Positions 16,822 to 27,768 of a DNA stretch of 53,468 nucleotides are shown here, one piece after another. The stretch is from Methylomonas lenta (GTDB lineage: Bacteria > Pseudomonadota > Gammaproteobacteria > Methylococcales > Methylomonadaceae): assembly GCF_001644015.1 (NCBI RefSeq), contig NZ_LUUI01000151.1:1-53468 (forward strand), given 5' to 3'. Position 1 is the first letter of the stretch; the number at the start of each line of letters is the position of its first letter. Under the pieces are notes generated by a model. It saw only the letters and a program-made list of their open reading frames with translations. It was not told the origin of the DNA and ran no database searches. Made by a program: the position numbers and the translations under genes.

Positions 16822-18248
16822 GCCAACGCCTCCTGCAATTTTTGTGGCAACTCAGCGGCGATTTGAGCCACATTACCGGCCCCCATAGTCAGTAACACAT
16901 CATCCTTTTGGACGATGCCTGCCAAAATGGTGGCTAAATCATCGCGATTTTGTACAAAGACAGGATCGACTTGGCCGCGAATACGGATGGAGCGACTTAA
17001 GGCTTTACCGTCGGCACCGTTGATTGGGGCTTCCCCGGCCGGATAAACATCCAATAAAATTAAAACATCAACACTGGACAGCACTTCAACAAAATCTTCA
17101 AACAAGTCGCGGGTCCGTGTGTACCGATGTGGTTGAAACACCACCACTTTGCGACGATCGGGCCAGGCTTGACGCAAGGCTTCCAAGGTTGCTGCCAGTT
17201 CACGCGGGTGATGGCCGTAATCATCCACTAAAGTCAGTTTGCCGCCATCGACAGCCAGATCACCGTTAATTTGAAAACGTCTACCGACACCGTTGAATTC
17301 CGCCAAGCTTTTTACAATGGCCGCATCATTCACGCCCAATGCAGTAGCTATTGTGATGGCTGCCAAGGCATTGAGCATGTTATGCCAGCCGGGCAAATTC
17401 AATGTCACTCTTAACGCCGGTAGATCATCCCAGCGCACCACAGTGAAATGCGTTTGCAAACCATCTTGGTGAATCTCGATAGCTCGCACATCGGCTGCTT
17501 CAGCAACACCATAGGTTTTCACCGGCTTGGAAATTGATGGCAAAATTTCGCGAACACCCTCATCGTCAATACACAATACTGCCAATCCGTAAAAAGGCAG
17601 TTGATGTAGAAATTTTACAAAGGTATCTTTCAGGCGATCGTAGCTACCGCCATAGGTTTCCATATGGTCCTGATCGATGTTGGTGACAATCGCCATCATC
17701 GGTTGCAAATATAAAAACGAAGCATCGCTTTCGTCAGCTTCGGCGATCAGATACTTACCTAGCCCCAGTTTGGCATTGGTGCCGGCGCTATTCAGTCGAC
17801 CACCAATCACAAATGTTGGATCTAATCCACCCTCGGCCAGCATCATGGTTGTCAAACTGGTCGTCGTGGTTTTACCGTGGGTGCCGGCAACCGCAATACC
17901 AAAACGAAAACGCATCAGTTCAGCCAACATTTCCGCTCTAGGAATCACCGGAATACGGTTTTCATAAGCGGTAGTAATTTCCGGATTTTTGCGATCAACG
18001 GCGGTTGATGTGACAACTACATCCACATTGGCCACGTTTTCGGCAGTATGTCCAAAAAAGACTTTTACGCCCATGCGTTGTAGATGATCGGTAACCGCCG
18101 AGGCTTTGATGTCTGAGCCGGAAACGCTATAGCCCAAATTCGATAAAACTTCGGCTATGCCGCTCATGCCTGTACCACCGATACCGACAAAATGAATTCT
18201 ATCGATGCTACCGAGCACTTGTGCGGGATGAATACTAGGGTTATTCAT
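16815..18248 (-). CDS. murC: UDP-N-acetylmuramate--L-alanine ligase MurC
   Basis: MurC adds L-alanine to UDP-MurNAc, the first step of stem peptide assembly. The 477-residue Mur ligase begins with the UDP-binding [18 protein letters not shown]. It has the ATP loop [14 protein letters not shown] near residue 115, the metal-site stretch [12 protein letters not shown], and the C-terminal domain segment [14 protein letters not shown] followed by [12 protein letters not shown]. All are typical of MurC. It overlaps murG upstream by four bases. Confidence 0.97.
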   Translation of the reverse strand: MNNPSIHPAQVLGSIDRIHFVGIGGTGMSGIAEVLSNLGYSVSGSDIKASAVTDHLQRMGVKVFFGHTAENVANVDVVVTSTAVDRKNPEITTAYENRIPVIPRAEMLAELMRFRFGIAVAGTHGKTTTTSLTTMMLAEGGLDPTFVIGGRLNSAGTNAKLGLGKYLIAEADESDASFLYLQPMMAIVTNIDQDHMETYGGSYDRLKDTFVKFLHQLPFYGLAVLCIDDEGVREILPSISKPVKTYGVAEAADVRAIEIHQDGLQTHFTVVRWDDLPALRVTLNLPGWHNMLNALAAITIATALGVNDAAIVKSLAEFNGVGRRFQINGDLAVDGGKLTLVDDYGHHPRELAATLEALRQAWPDRRKVVVFQPHRYTRTRDLFEDFVEVLSSVDVLILLDVYPAGEAPINGADGKALSRSIRIRGQVDPVFVQNRDDLATILAGIVQKDDVLLTMGAGNVAQIAAELPQKLQEALAC

Positions 18249-19339
18249 AGCCTAGCCTCTGCTGCACAAATATCGGCTACAGCTTGCGTGGCATTGAGCT
18301 TGGCTAGGCTTTTAGCTGTCCGGCTCATCATAGGTAAAGAGGTCATAGTTTGTTCAATCAGTTTGCGCAAGTTACTTGCGTTTAATTCGGGCTGCGCTAG
18401 CAACAAAGCCGCGCCGCTCTCGCATAAATAGTGGGCATTAGCCGTTTGATGGTCGTCTATTGCATTTAATAGAGGAACAAAAATGGCCGGTAAGCCGCAA
18501 GCTGCGACTTCACTCACAGTCATTGCACCAGCACGGCAGATAATTAAATCTGCCCATTGGTAGGCAGCGGCCATATCTTCGATAAACGCCAAAATCTCTG
18601 CATTAACCCCCAGACGTTGGTAGCGATCTACCACTTCAGCCTGCATGGCATTGCCAGTCTGATGTTTAATGTCTAAATTGCTTAAGCCGGCCAATGCGTC
18701 CGGAACGTTGTCGTTCAAGACTTTTGCGCCTTGGCTGCCACCCAACACCAAAACTCTTAAAGCACGTTGAGACGCAGGCGTCCATTCGGCTTTTTCAGAC
18801 AATCCATTAAATGCCTTACGTAATGGATTTCCGGTGCAGATAGCATTAATCGATGCAGAAAAACTGCCGGGAAAAGCTTCTAAAACTTTGCTCGCCGCCA
18901 GCTTTACCAGCCAACGATTGGTGGTGCCGGGGATTCTATTTTGTTCGTGTATCACCAGTGGGATGCCCAGCACTTTTGCCATCAAACCACCCGGACCGGC
19001 GACAAATCCGCCCATACCCAAAACTACATCGGGTTTGCGTTGACGCAAAATACGCCGCGCTTGCAAGCAAGCTTGTGCCAATCGCCAAACAGCTGTGAAT
19101 TTAGACAACAGCCCTTTACCCCGCATGCCTTCTACGGATAACCAGTCAATGTCAATCTTGTGTGCGGGAACCACACGACCTTCCAGACCTTTGCGAGTAC
19201 CCAGCCAGCTCACTTGCCAACCGCGTGCGCGCATTTCCTCAGCTACGGCCAATGCCGGGAATACATGTCCGCCGGTGCCGCCGGCCATGATTACGATAGC
19301 AGGGGTGGCTGTGCGATTGCTGTCAATAGCGCCACTCAT
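18245..19339 (-). CDS. murG: lipid II synthase MurG
   Basis: MurG transfers GlcNAc from UDP-GlcNAc to lipid I at the inner face of the membrane. The 364-residue GT28-family protein has the N-terminal glycine loop [19 protein letters not shown], the second loop [10 protein letters not shown], and the C-terminal UDP-GlcNAc site [12 protein letters not shown] with [22 protein letters not shown]. It starts within the last four bases of ftsW. Confidence 0.97.
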   Translation of the reverse strand: MSGAIDSNRTATPAIVIMAGGTGGHVFPALAVAEEMRARGWQVSWLGTRKGLEGRVVPAHKIDIDWLSVEGMRGKGLLSKFTAVWRLAQACLQARRILRQRKPDVVLGMGGFVAGPGGLMAKVLGIPLVIHEQNRIPGTTNRWLVKLAASKVLEAFPGSFSASINAICTGNPLRKAFNGLSEKAEWTPASQRALRVLVLGGSQGAKVLNDNVPDALAGLSNLDIKHQTGNAMQAEVVDRYQRLGVNAEILAFIEDMAAAYQWADLIICRAGAMTVSEVAACGLPAIFVPLLNAIDDHQTANAHYLCESGAALLLAQPELNASNLRKLIEQTMTSLPMMSRTAKSLAKLNATQAVADICAAEARL

Positions 19340-20502
19340 CGCCGAGCTCCTTTCACATTACTCTTATGCAGTTCTGTCACTTCGTAATGAATGCGAAACA
19401 GCACAGCCATTGCACCACACATAATGATCATGCTACCGCCGCCATAACTCATCAGTGGCAGCGTCAAGCCTTTAGTCGGCAGGATGCCCATATTGACACC
19501 CATATTCACAAAAGATTGGAAACCAAACCATATAGCTAAGCCATATGCCACCAAGGCAGAAAATTGTTCACCGGCTTGCTCTGCTTGCTGGCCAATAGCG
19601 AAGCCACGAAAAATCAGCGTCGTAAACAAGGCAATAACGACTATAACGCCGATCAAACCAAGCTCTTCTCCCAGTACGGAAAATAGAAAATCAGTGTGTG
19701 CTTCCGGCAGATAAAATAATTTTTGTAGACCATTGCCCAAACCAACCCCGGTTACTTCACCGCGACCGAAAGAGATTAAGGCCTGAGTCAATTGATAACC
19801 ACTATCTCTGGCATGCTCCCAGGGGTCGACAAAACTGGTGATACGTTTCAAGCGGTAAGGCGAGGTATAAGCTAATACAACTGCGGCACCTGAAACCAAT
19901 CCCACGAGCGCAACAAACGGCGACAGACGAGCACCACCCAGAAACATCATGCCCATTGCAATGATTAATATCACCACGGATGAACCAAAATCCGGTTCTA
20001 ACAGTAATAAAATACTCGCCAGCGATAACAACATGAGTGGTCGTAACAAACCAAATATGGAGTTTCGCACATGCTCCCTATGCCGAGTGATGTAACCTGC
20101 CATATAAACCACAGAGATGAATTTCATCACTTCCGAGACCTGGATACGCAAGCCCAAAATTGATAACCAGCGGGTACTGCCGTTAACTTTGACCCCGATA
20201 CCCGGGACCAAGACGACTAATAACAATACCAGGCCTGCGATAAATAGGGGCTGGCCGATACGCTGCCAATATTTCATTGGAATCATCAGAATGCCCGCTG
20301 AAAAAACCAAGCCTAAAATGATGTGTAATAATTGTTTAAACGGGTAGTAAGACACATCATCCGCCATCTTTACCCCCAAATGCATGGAGGAAGATGCCAC
20401 CATGACAAAACCTATGCCAAGCAGACACAAACAGGTTGTAAGCAAAGTTTCATCGATATGAAACTTCTGATTAGGGCGAGATTTGGGAGATGCATCGGCC
20501 AT
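19336..20502 (-). CDS. ftsW: SEDS peptidoglycan polymerase FtsW
   Basis: FtsW is the division-specific lipid II polymerase that works with FtsI. The 388-residue protein has about ten membrane segments after a short polar start. It carries SEDS signatures such as VMVASSSMHLG, RWLSILGLRIQVSEVMK, LTQALISFGRGEVTGVGLGNGLQKLFYLPEAHTD (split here across several loops) and the C-terminal LTLPLMSYGGGSM. The start codon overlaps the murD stop by one base (TGATG). Confidence 0.96.
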   Translation of the reverse strand: MADASPKSRPNQKFHIDETLLTTCLCLLGIGFVMVASSSMHLGVKMADDVSYYPFKQLLHIILGLVFSAGILMIPMKYWQRIGQPLFIAGLVLLLVVLVPGIGVKVNGSTRWLSILGLRIQVSEVMKFISVVYMAGYITRHREHVRNSIFGLLRPLMLLSLASILLLLEPDFGSSVVILIIAMGMMFLGGARLSPFVALVGLVSGAAVVLAYTSPYRLKRITSFVDPWEHARDSGYQLTQALISFGRGEVTGVGLGNGLQKLFYLPEAHTDFLFSVLGEELGLIGVIVVIALFTTLIFRGFAIGQQAEQAGEQFSALVAYGLAIWFGFQSFVNMGVNMGILPTKGLTLPLMSYGGGSMIIMCGAMAVLFRIHYEVTELHKSNVKGARR

Positions 20503-21866
20503 CAGATCAACTCCAGCACGGCTTCTGTAAACTGATTGCCGCGATCGGCATAACTTTTATATTGATCCAGACTGGCGCAGGCCGGTGATAACAATACGCT
20601 ATCGCCAGCTTGCGCCAAACCGGCTGCAATATTCACCGCTTGCTTCATGCTGCCGGCAAAATGTGTGGGTACTGAATGATTGATGGCCTGATCGATTACA
20701 GACGCATCTTTGCCCATCAAAATGACTGCTTTGGCTTTTACCTGTACTACAGGCGCCAATTCAGTCATATCAGCGCCTTTGGCATCGCCACCTGCTATCA
20801 AAATGACTTTGCGGTCATAACCATTCAATGCGGCCACGCAAGCGCCGATATTGGTGGCTTTGGAATCGTTAACCCAGCGGACACCCTGGATATCTGCGAC
20901 TTTTTGCATGCGATGTGGCAAGCCTTTAAATTTTCTTAATGCCCGGCACATCGCATTAATATCCATACCCATAGCGTGACCCAATGCCAGAGCAGCCAAA
21001 GCATTTGCGATGTTATGACTGCCTTCCAAGTTCAGATCAGTGGTGTTCATCAAAGCTTGATCGCCCTGCATGATGCGATCAACCTCACCCCGTTGCAGAT
21101 AAAAGTCGGCTGTTTGTTGCACGGAAAAGGTGAAGCAGGTTCGCCGGCTATCTTGCATGGCCATCACCATAGCGTCATCCGCATTAAGTATCATGACGCC
21201 ATCGCCACGAAATATGCGTTGCTTTTCTTCGGCATAACCGGCCATGCCGTCATGTCTATCCAGATGATCAGCGCTGACATTTAATACCGTAGCCGCACTG
21301 GCATTAAGCGCAGTGGTGCGCTCTAGTTGAAAGCTGGACAGTTCCAGTACATATAAATCAGCATCCTGTTTTAATAAATCCAATGCAGGCGTGCCCAGAT
21401 TGCCACCGATGGCGGTTTTAAAGCCTGCTGCACTCCCCATGTCGCCCAACATGGTTGTGACAGTGCTTTTACCGTTTGAACCAGTGATGCCAATAATGGG
21501 TTTATCGGTAGCACAGGCAAACAAATCAATGTCACTCATGACAATGACGCCGGTTTGCACTGCTCTACGGATGGCTTTTTCGTTGAGTGAAACACCTGGG
21601 CTGATCAGTAAATGGGTGGCGACATCAAACGCTGACTGATCGAAGCCGCCGCAAAATACCGGCACATCCGGCATTTGTTCTCGCAGGCTATCAATTTGTG
21701 GCGGATTGCTGCGGCTATCGATGACGGCAAACTTGATTGGCGTGGCTTGCAAAAATTGCGCGGCAGAATAGCCGGTCGCGCCCAATCCCACAATCAACAG
21801 CCTTGCATCGGCCGGATTCAGCTTGAATCGGGTTTCCAGAGCGTTGAGAAAGGTATCGTTATTCAT
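20502..21866 (-). CDS. murD: UDP-N-acetylmuramoylalanine--D-glutamate ligase MurD
   Basis: MurD adds D-glutamate to UDP-MurNAc-L-Ala. The 454-residue Mur ligase has an N-terminal Rossmann-like part (LLIVGLGATGYSAAQFL), the ATP loop IGITGSNGKSTVTTML, the LSSFQLERT segment typical of MurD and the substrate motif WVNDSKATNIGA. It lies two bases after mraY and overlaps ftsW by one. No signs of damage. Confidence 0.97.
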   Translation of the reverse strand: MNNDTFLNALETRFKLNPADARLLIVGLGATGYSAAQFLQATPIKFAVIDSRSNPPQIDSLREQMPDVPVFCGGFDQSAFDVATHLLISPGVSLNEKAIRRAVQTGVIVMSDIDLFACATDKPIIGITGSNGKSTVTTMLGDMGSAAGFKTAIGGNLGTPALDLLKQDADLYVLELSSFQLERTTALNASAATVLNVSADHLDRHDGMAGYAEEKQRIFRGDGVMILNADDAMVMAMQDSRRTCFTFSVQQTADFYLQRGEVDRIMQGDQALMNTTDLNLEGSHNIANALAALALGHAMGMDINAMCRALRKFKGLPHRMQKVADIQGVRWVNDSKATNIGACVAALNGYDRKVILIAGGDAKGADMTELAPVVQVKAKAVILMGKDASVIDQAINHSVPTHFAGSMKQAVNIAAGLAQAGDSVLLSPACASLDQYKSYADRGNQFTEAVLELI

Positions 21867-21868
21867 GA

Positions 21869-22951
21869 TTATCTCAGCTTCAAGGTCGCCAAACCAATCA
21901 ACACTAGAATGACGGAAATTATCCAGAATCGCACGATGATACGTGGCTCAGGCCAACCTTTTAACTCGTAATGATGATGAATCGGCGCCATCAGAAACAC
22001 ACGTTTTTTGCGCGTTTTGTAGGAACCCACTTGAATGATGACTGAGATGGTTTCCACCACAAAAATACCGCCCATGATCACCAGCACTATTTCTTGCCTG
22101 ACCAGTACCGCAACAATGCCCAATGCCGCACCCAAGGCCAGTGCACCGACATCGCCCATAAATACCATAGCGGGATAAGCGTTAAACCATAAAAATCCCA
22201 AACCGGAACCAACCAGAGCCGCGCAAAACACTACCAATTCACCGGATTTAGGTAGATGTGGAATATGTAAATATTGGGAAAAGTTAACGTGTCCGGATAG
22301 ATAGGCAAAGATAGCTAAAGCGGCTGCTATCATGACGGTTGGCATAATGGCCAAGCCATCCAGGCCGTCTGTCAGATTGACGGCGTTGCTGGAGCCAACG
22401 ATGACAAAATAGGTCAACACCACGTAACCCCAGCCCAAATTCAAGGTTACACTTTTGAAAAATGGCACGATAAGCTGCGTTTCTGCCGGTACTTGCGCGG
22501 TCTGATACAGGTAAATACCGGCGCTTAGTGCGACTACCGATTGCCAAAAATATTTGGCTTTAGCCGATAAGCCATCGCTGTTCCCTAGCAATACTTTTCG
22601 GTAATCATCGATAAAACCGATCACACCATGGGCCAGGGTAACCAGCAAAACCACCCAAATATAGCGATTACTTAGATCCGCACACAATAAAGTACTGGTG
22701 GCTACTGCAAACAGAATCATGGCACCACCCATAGTGGGCGTGCCGGACTTGGATAAATGACTTTGTGGACCATCGTCACGCACACTTTGACCAATTTTTT
22801 GTCGCGTCAGCTTTTCGATCATAACCGGACCGATTAAGAAGGAAATAATCAGCGCTGTCAGCACACCCAAAATGGCACGAAAGGTCAGATAGTTTAAAAC
22901 TCTGAAACCGCTGTCTAAACTGATTAGATAGTCTGCAAATAAAAGTATCAT
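21869..22951 (-). CDS. mraY: phospho-MurNAc-pentapeptide transferase MraY
   Basis: MraY moves the phospho-MurNAc-pentapeptide to undecaprenyl phosphate, making lipid I. The 360-residue integral membrane protein has about ten hydrophobic segments. Catalytic landmarks are [17 protein letters not shown] (aspartate pair), [10 protein letters not shown] (third aspartate), and the histidine-rich [14 protein letters not shown]. Its ATG overlaps the murF stop codon (TAATG). Confidence 0.97.
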   Translation of the reverse strand: MILLFADYLISLDSGFRVLNYLTFRAILGVLTALIISFLIGPVMIEKLTRQKIGQSVRDDGPQSHLSKSGTPTMGGAMILFAVATSTLLCADLSNRYIWVVLLVTLAHGVIGFIDDYRKVLLGNSDGLSAKAKYFWQSVVALSAGIYLYQTAQVPAETQLIVPFFKSVTLNLGWGYVVLTYFVIVGSSNAVNLTDGLDGLAIMPTVMIAAALAIFAYLSGHVNFSQYLHIPHLPKSGELVVFCAALVGSGLGFLWFNAYPAMVFMGDVGALALGAALGIVAVLVRQEIVLVIMGGIFVVETISVIIQVGSYKTRKKRVFLMAPIHHHYELKGWPEPRIIVRFWIISVILVLIGLATLKLR

Positions 22952-24315
22952 TATGCCGCCCTAAAATTGTCTACCAGCGCAGCAACCACATTTTCCATTT
23001 TTTGTGCACGCGAGCCTTTAACTAAAATAATTTCCTGACCCGTTATAGCCTGGTCCAAGGTATTGATTAACTGATCTTGTTTATCAAAGAATTGACCATT
23101 GTCGCCATAGGCATTGACGGTATGCCTGGCCAATTCACCGGTTGCGAATAGCCTGCTAACCGGCATGCTCTTGATCATTGCCCCCATCTCGGCATGAATT
23201 GTGGCGCTGTCGCTACCCAGTTCACCAAAAGCGCCCAGCGCCAACCAAATGGGTTGTTGGCATTGACTGACGGCATCCAGAGCCGCTTGCAATGATGCCG
23301 GGTTGGCGTTGTAACTGTCATCTATGATGATATTGCCTTTGCGGCCGACTAAAGCTTGCATACGACCAGTGACAGGCGGCATGCTCTCTAACCCGCGCTT
23401 GATAGCCGCTAAATCAATGCCAAACTGAAGCGCGACGGCTGCTGCTGCCAAAGCATTTTTTACGTTGTGATTCCCGGCCAGTTTTAATTCGATACTGACG
23501 CCGCCATTTGGCGTTTTTAAATCAAACCGGGTGACAAAGCCTTGTTGATCCAGACGCGATTGAATGTTTTCGGCACGAATATCAGCCGCAGCAGAAAAAC
23601 CAAAAGATACGGACTTACGTTGTCCGGCTTTTTTCACTAATAATTCGTAAAAAGCGTCATCACGATTGATGACGGCTATGCCATTTGAGCTCAGGCTTTC
23701 GATGATCTCGGCTTTAGCGTTGGCAACCCCGAGGATGTTGCCGAAGCCTTCAATATGCGCTGGCCCTATGTTATTAACGATGCTGACAGCAGCTTGCGCA
23801 TAATGACTGGTGTAGGCAATCTCTCCAGCATGATTTGCGCCCATTTCTATCACGGCAAACTGATGCTCTTCGTTTAAGCGCAATAAAGTCAACGGTACGC
23901 CAATATCATTATTCAAGTTACCCTGGGTAAACAAGGTGTTGCCTTGCGTAGCAAAAATCGCCGCTATCATTTCTTTGACGCTGGTTTTACCGTTACTGCC
24001 GGTGACACCCGCAATTTTGACAGGCAACTGTTTACGCCAATAGCCGGCTAACTCCGCTAATGCTAAACGAGTGTCGTTAACCAGAATTTGCGGTAATGGA
24101 CTCGATATAGACTGGCTGACAAGTAAGGCTGCGGCACCGGCTTGCATAGCATTGGCGATAAAATCGTGACCATCAAAATGCTGACCTTTGATGGCGACAT
24201 ACAAATCACCGCAACTCAGCGTGCGAGTGTCTATACCCACGCCACTAATCGTCAGGTCGTTACCCAGCAGACGGCCCTGGACGGCGTTTGCAATGTCGCT
24301 TAACTGCAATTTCAT
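22951..24315 (-). CDS. murF: UDP-MurNAc-tripeptide--D-Ala-D-Ala ligase MurF
   Basis: MurF adds the D-Ala-D-Ala dipeptide made by Ddl. The 454-residue Mur ligase has the ATP loop [30 protein letters not shown], the metal-site region [11 protein letters not shown] and [18 protein letters not shown] chose the ATG that forms an ATGA overlap with the murE stop; an ATG five codons upstream is possible. The D-Ala-D-Ala specific NPAS motif is intact. Confidence 0.96.
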   Translation of the reverse strand: MKLQLSDIANAVQGRLLGNDLTISGVGIDTRTLSCGDLYVAIKGQHFDGHDFIANAMQAGAAALLVSQSISSPLPQILVNDTRLALAELAGYWRKQLPVKIAGVTGSNGKTSVKEMIAAIFATQGNTLFTQGNLNNDIGVPLTLLRLNEEHQFAVIEMGANHAGEIAYTSHYAQAAVSIVNNIGPAHIEGFGNILGVANAKAEIIESLSSNGIAVINRDDAFYELLVKKAGQRKSVSFGFSAAADIRAENIQSRLDQQGFVTRFDLKTPNGGVSIELKLAGNHNVKNALAAAAVALQFGIDLAAIKRGLESMPPVTGRMQALVGRKGNIIIDDSYNANPASLQAALDAVSQCQQPIWLALGAFGELGSDSATIHAEMGAMIKSMPVSRLFATGELARHTVNAYGDNGQFFDKQDQLINTLDQAITGQEIILVKGSRAQKMENVVAALVDNFRAA

Positions 24316-25775
24316 GCTTTGGGCTTCCATGTGGCTAATGCCTGTTGCACCACAGCTTGATCACTAAATGGAATTTTGACACCTTTGATCTCCTGATAAT
24401 TCTCATGGCCTTTACCGGCGATAACGATGCAATCATTTTGAGCTGCTTGGTGTATCACTGTATTAATGGCTAGTGCTCTGTCGTTAATAATGCTGACTTT
24501 TTGGGTTACGCAGCCCTGCAAAATATCCTGAATAATTGTCTCCGCTGCTTCTGTACGTGGATTGTCATCAGTGACTATCACATGATCGGCACAACTTTCG
24601 GCAATTCGACCCATTTGCGGACGCTTTCCAGTGTCCCGGTCGCCGCCGCAACCGAATACAGCCCATAACTGCCCATTGCCTTTACAACTAAGCAGTACTT
24701 TCTCTAATGCATCCGGAGTATGTGCATAATCCACAATCACTGCAGGCTTATCTTGCCCGCCAAATTTTTCCATACGCCCGACTACGGGTTTTAAGTTGGC
24801 CAATTGCGCCACGGCTTTAGCAAACGGCCAATCTTGGGCTAGTAATACACACAACACTGTCATGACATTTTGCAGATTAAACGTACCGACTATCGGTGTG
24901 CTTGCCTGTGCGGTCTGGCCAGCCCAGTTCACATCAAAAAAAATACCATCCTGGCGATGCTGAACATTGCTGGCTGTCAGGCATTCCGCGCCCGCCACCG
25001 TTTGATTCGAAGTACTGAATGTCCAACGCTTTACGTCTTTCTTAACCGCTTGCAATACTTGCGGACTGTTAGGATCATCCAGATTTACAACCACAAACTT
25101 TAAAGCCGAATTAGTGAACAAACCCAGCTTGGCTTGTAAATAAGACGCCATGCTGCCGTGATAATCCAGATGGTCTCGGCTTAAATTGGTGAATACAGCG
25201 CCTTTAAAATCAACAGCATTAACCCTGCCCTGTTGTAATCCATGGGATGACACCTCCATAGCCACAGCAGATTTTTTTTGTTCTACAAACTTAAGTAGCA
25301 TTTTCTGTACAGCCACAGCATCCGGGGTGGTGTTTGCAGTGTCCTGTAATTGCCCAAGCTCGCCCCAGCCTAATGTGCCGATAACGCCACAGCCGGTTAA
25401 GGCTTGCGCGATCAACTGGCTACATGTGGTCTTGCCATTGGTACCCGTTACGCCTATCACATCAAGCTGTCGCGAGGGATATTGATAAAAGCGTGCTGCA
25501 ATTTCACCCAGTTGTTGAGATAAATCTCTTATCGGCATCGCTATAAAACCTGCGGTTTTATGTTGCGGCTGTTTAAATCCTGCAGGATCGTAAATTACTG
25601 CAATCGCACCATTTTTGATGGCCTGATCGACATAGTTAAGTCCATGCTGCAACGCACCATTCAAGGCAATAAACAAATCACCCTGTTTTGCGAATCTGCT
25701 GTCCAGACATAGCCCACTGCATTCGATATCAGTATCGACTTCAACTATGCTATTTAATAATGCGCTTAGCTTCAT
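24312..25775 (-). CDS. murE: UDP-MurNAc-L-Ala-D-Glu--meso-diaminopimelate ligase MurE
   Basis: MurE adds the third stem residue. The 487-residue protein has the ATP loop GVTGTNGKTTCSQL near residue 112, AMEVSSHGLQQGRV, and VIVDYAHTPDALEKVL. The sequence DDNPRTE contains the DNPR motif that selects meso-diaminopimelate rather than lysine, so the wall is the Gram-negative A1-gamma type. It overlaps ftsI by four bases (ATGA) and murF by four. Confidence 0.97.
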   Translation of the reverse strand: MKLSALLNSIVEVDTDIECSGLCLDSRFAKQGDLFIALNGALQHGLNYVDQAIKNGAIAVIYDPAGFKQPQHKTAGFIAMPIRDLSQQLGEIAARFYQYPSRQLDVIGVTGTNGKTTCSQLIAQALTGCGVIGTLGWGELGQLQDTANTTPDAVAVQKMLLKFVEQKKSAVAMEVSSHGLQQGRVNAVDFKGAVFTNLSRDHLDYHGSMASYLQAKLGLFTNSALKFVVVNLDDPNSPQVLQAVKKDVKRWTFSTSNQTVAGAECLTASNVQHRQDGIFFDVNWAGQTAQASTPIVGTFNLQNVMTVLCVLLAQDWPFAKAVAQLANLKPVVGRMEKFGGQDKPAVIVDYAHTPDALEKVLLSCKGNGQLWAVFGCGGDRDTGKRPQMGRIAESCADHVIVTDDNPRTEAAETIIQDILQGCVTQKVSIINDRALAINTVIHQAAQNDCIVIAGKGHENYQEIKGVKIPFSDQAVVQQALATWKPKA

Positions 25776-27496
25776 TCTTTGGTCAGCAATAAGGGCATAG
25801 TGTCCATGCCATCCGGTTCTACACCGTAAATACGTAATGCACCTGCCATCACTCGGGAAAATGCAGGCGCAGCCACCAAACCACCGTAATATTGTCCGGT
25901 GGTAGGCTCATCGACGACGACAGCAATCACAAAACGCGGATTGCTAGCTGGCGCCATACCAACGAATACCGATAAATATTTATCGTGGGTATAACCACCA
26001 GTTGCAGAGGCTTTTTTTACTGTGCCGGTTTTACCAGCAACTCGATAACCCTCTACTCTGGCTTGATAAGCTGTACCTTGTTTGCTAATAACACGCTCCA
26101 ACATGGCTCTAATACTTCGCGCTGTTTCCGGTTTGAAGATCTGTTTTGCATCCGGATCTTCATCGCGCTTTAATAATGAAACAGAATGTACGATACCGTC
26201 ATCCGCAATGGCCGTATAAGCCCTGGCTAGTTGCAAAACCGAGGTCGATACACCGTAACCGAATGACAAAATGGCCTGATCAAATTCATGCCAGCCCTGG
26301 TAATCCAGTAACGAGCCACTGGCTTCGCCAGGAAAACCAACACCCGCCGAGTTCCCGAATCCAAGACTGTTATAGATGCCCCAAAAATATTCCGGCGGCA
26401 TGCTCATCGCAAGCTTGGTGACTGCGATGTTGCTGGATTTTTGCAACACCAGCGTCAAGTCCAGCGTGCCGTAATTATGTACGTCTTTCACAACGTTTCT
26501 GCCGACGTGATACACACCATGAGTTTCAATCATTGCATTTGGCGCCACATATCCGCCATCGAGTGCAGCGGCTACCACAAATGGTTTGACCGTCGACCCC
26601 GGTTCGAAACTATCCACCATGGCTCGATTACGATAGCGATTACTGCGCAATTCTTTTCTGTTGTTCGGATTAAAGGCCGGCTGGCTGACTGAAGCCAGTA
26701 CATCACCATTTTTTGCATCTAAAACCACCAGTGAAGCCGAATGCGCCTTATGATTAAGTACAGCTGTTTGCAATTCCCGATAGGCCAGATATTGAATCCG
26801 CTCATCTATGGTTAAAACTAAATCCTGTCCGGGCACCGCTTCCTTGATGTTTTCCACGTCTTTGATGATGTGGCCTTTGCCATCTTTTATGACGCGTTTT
26901 TTACCAGGGTTACCGCGCAAAATGTGTTCATAACCGCGCTCCATGCCTTCTTGACCGATATCGTCGATATTTGTGAAGCCTAGTAAATGCCCCGCTGTTG
27001 CGCCGGCTGGGTAATAGCGCTTGAACGCACGCTCAAAATAAACCCCGGTAATTTCCAACGCTTTAATCTTTTCGGCTAAATCCGGGTTGATTTGACGTTT
27101 CACGTAAACAAATCGCTTGCCGGCTTCTTTCTTTAAGAATGCATCAAAATCTTTGCTGGGCATGCCAAGTATTTTGGCCATTTCCCCAAGTTTTTCTCTG
27201 TCACCGTCTTTTATTTGACGCATGTTCATCCAGATTGATTGCACTGGAGTACTGATCGCCAACGGCTCACCGTTACGATCTTTAATTTGTCCACGATAAG
27301 CTGAAACATCAACAACGCTGACATGTTGCAAATTCCCTTTGTCTTTTAAAAATACTCTATCAAGCACCTGTAAATACACGGCGCGTCCCGACAACACCAA
27401 CATCGCAGTTGACATGATTCCCAACAGCAAATATCGCCTGACGGGAAAGTCTAGCGATGGCTGTATGGTTGTCCTGACTCCAGTCGAAATACGCAT
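25772..27496 (-). CDS. ftsI: division-specific transpeptidase FtsI (PBP3)
   Basis: FtsI is the class B penicillin-binding protein of the septum. The 574-residue protein has one N-terminal membrane anchor (LLLGIMSTAMLVLSGRAVYL), a dimerisation domain beginning RGQIKDRNGEPLAIS, and a transpeptidase domain with the catalytic SxxK in FEPGSTVKPF, SSN in LQKSSNIAV and KTG in AGKTGTVKKA. It follows ftsL with a one-base TAATG overlap, the normal ftsL-ftsI order. Confidence 0.97.
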   Translation of the reverse strand: MRISTGVRTTIQPSLDFPVRRYLLLGIMSTAMLVLSGRAVYLQVLDRVFLKDKGNLQHVSVVDVSAYRGQIKDRNGEPLAISTPVQSIWMNMRQIKDGDREKLGEMAKILGMPSKDFDAFLKKEAGKRFVYVKRQINPDLAEKIKALEITGVYFERAFKRYYPAGATAGHLLGFTNIDDIGQEGMERGYEHILRGNPGKKRVIKDGKGHIIKDVENIKEAVPGQDLVLTIDERIQYLAYRELQTAVLNHKAHSASLVVLDAKNGDVLASVSQPAFNPNNRKELRSNRYRNRAMVDSFEPGSTVKPFVVAAALDGGYVAPNAMIETHGVYHVGRNVVKDVHNYGTLDLTLVLQKSSNIAVTKLAMSMPPEYFWGIYNSLGFGNSAGVGFPGEASGSLLDYQGWHEFDQAILSFGYGVSTSVLQLARAYTAIADDGIVHSVSLLKRDEDPDAKQIFKPETARSIRAMLERVISKQGTAYQARVEGYRVAGKTGTVKKASATGGYTHDKYLSVFVGMAPASNPRFVIAVVVDEPTTGQYYGGLVAAPAFSRVMAGALRIYGVEPDGMDTMPLLLTKE

Positions 27497-27768
27497 TAGG
27501 GTTTGATATACACAATTTCATTTTGGACCGGCAAAGTCAGCATCAGCCGGTTTCTTGCCTCAACCTCGACCCGCGTCTCTTCGGTAAGCGTGGTCAGCTC
27601 CAGCTGCAATCGCCCCCATTCCACCAGATATTCATCCAGTTGCTTTTCCTTGTTCTGAACTTCAATAAACAACAGTCTTGACTGATATTTACTGTAAATA
27701 ACGGCCACAGCCGACAGCATCAACATGGCAATTAAAATACTCAGAAAAATGGTTTTTATGGCGGCCAT
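27496..27768 (-). CDS. ftsL: cell division protein FtsL
   Basis: This 90-residue bitopic protein has one membrane helix at about residues 5-26 (TIFLSILIAMLMLSAVAVIY), then a periplasmic coiled-coil stretch rich in Leu, Glu and Lys that would pair with FtsB and FtsQ. Primary sequence is poorly conserved in this family, so length, topology and position between rsmH and ftsI carry the assignment. Its start overlaps the rsmH stop (TAATG). Confidence 0.92.
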   Translation of the reverse strand: MAAIKTIFLSILIAMLMLSAVAVIYSKYQSRLLFIEVQNKEKQLDEYLVEWGRLQLELTTLTEETRVEVEARNRLMLTLPVQNEIVYIKP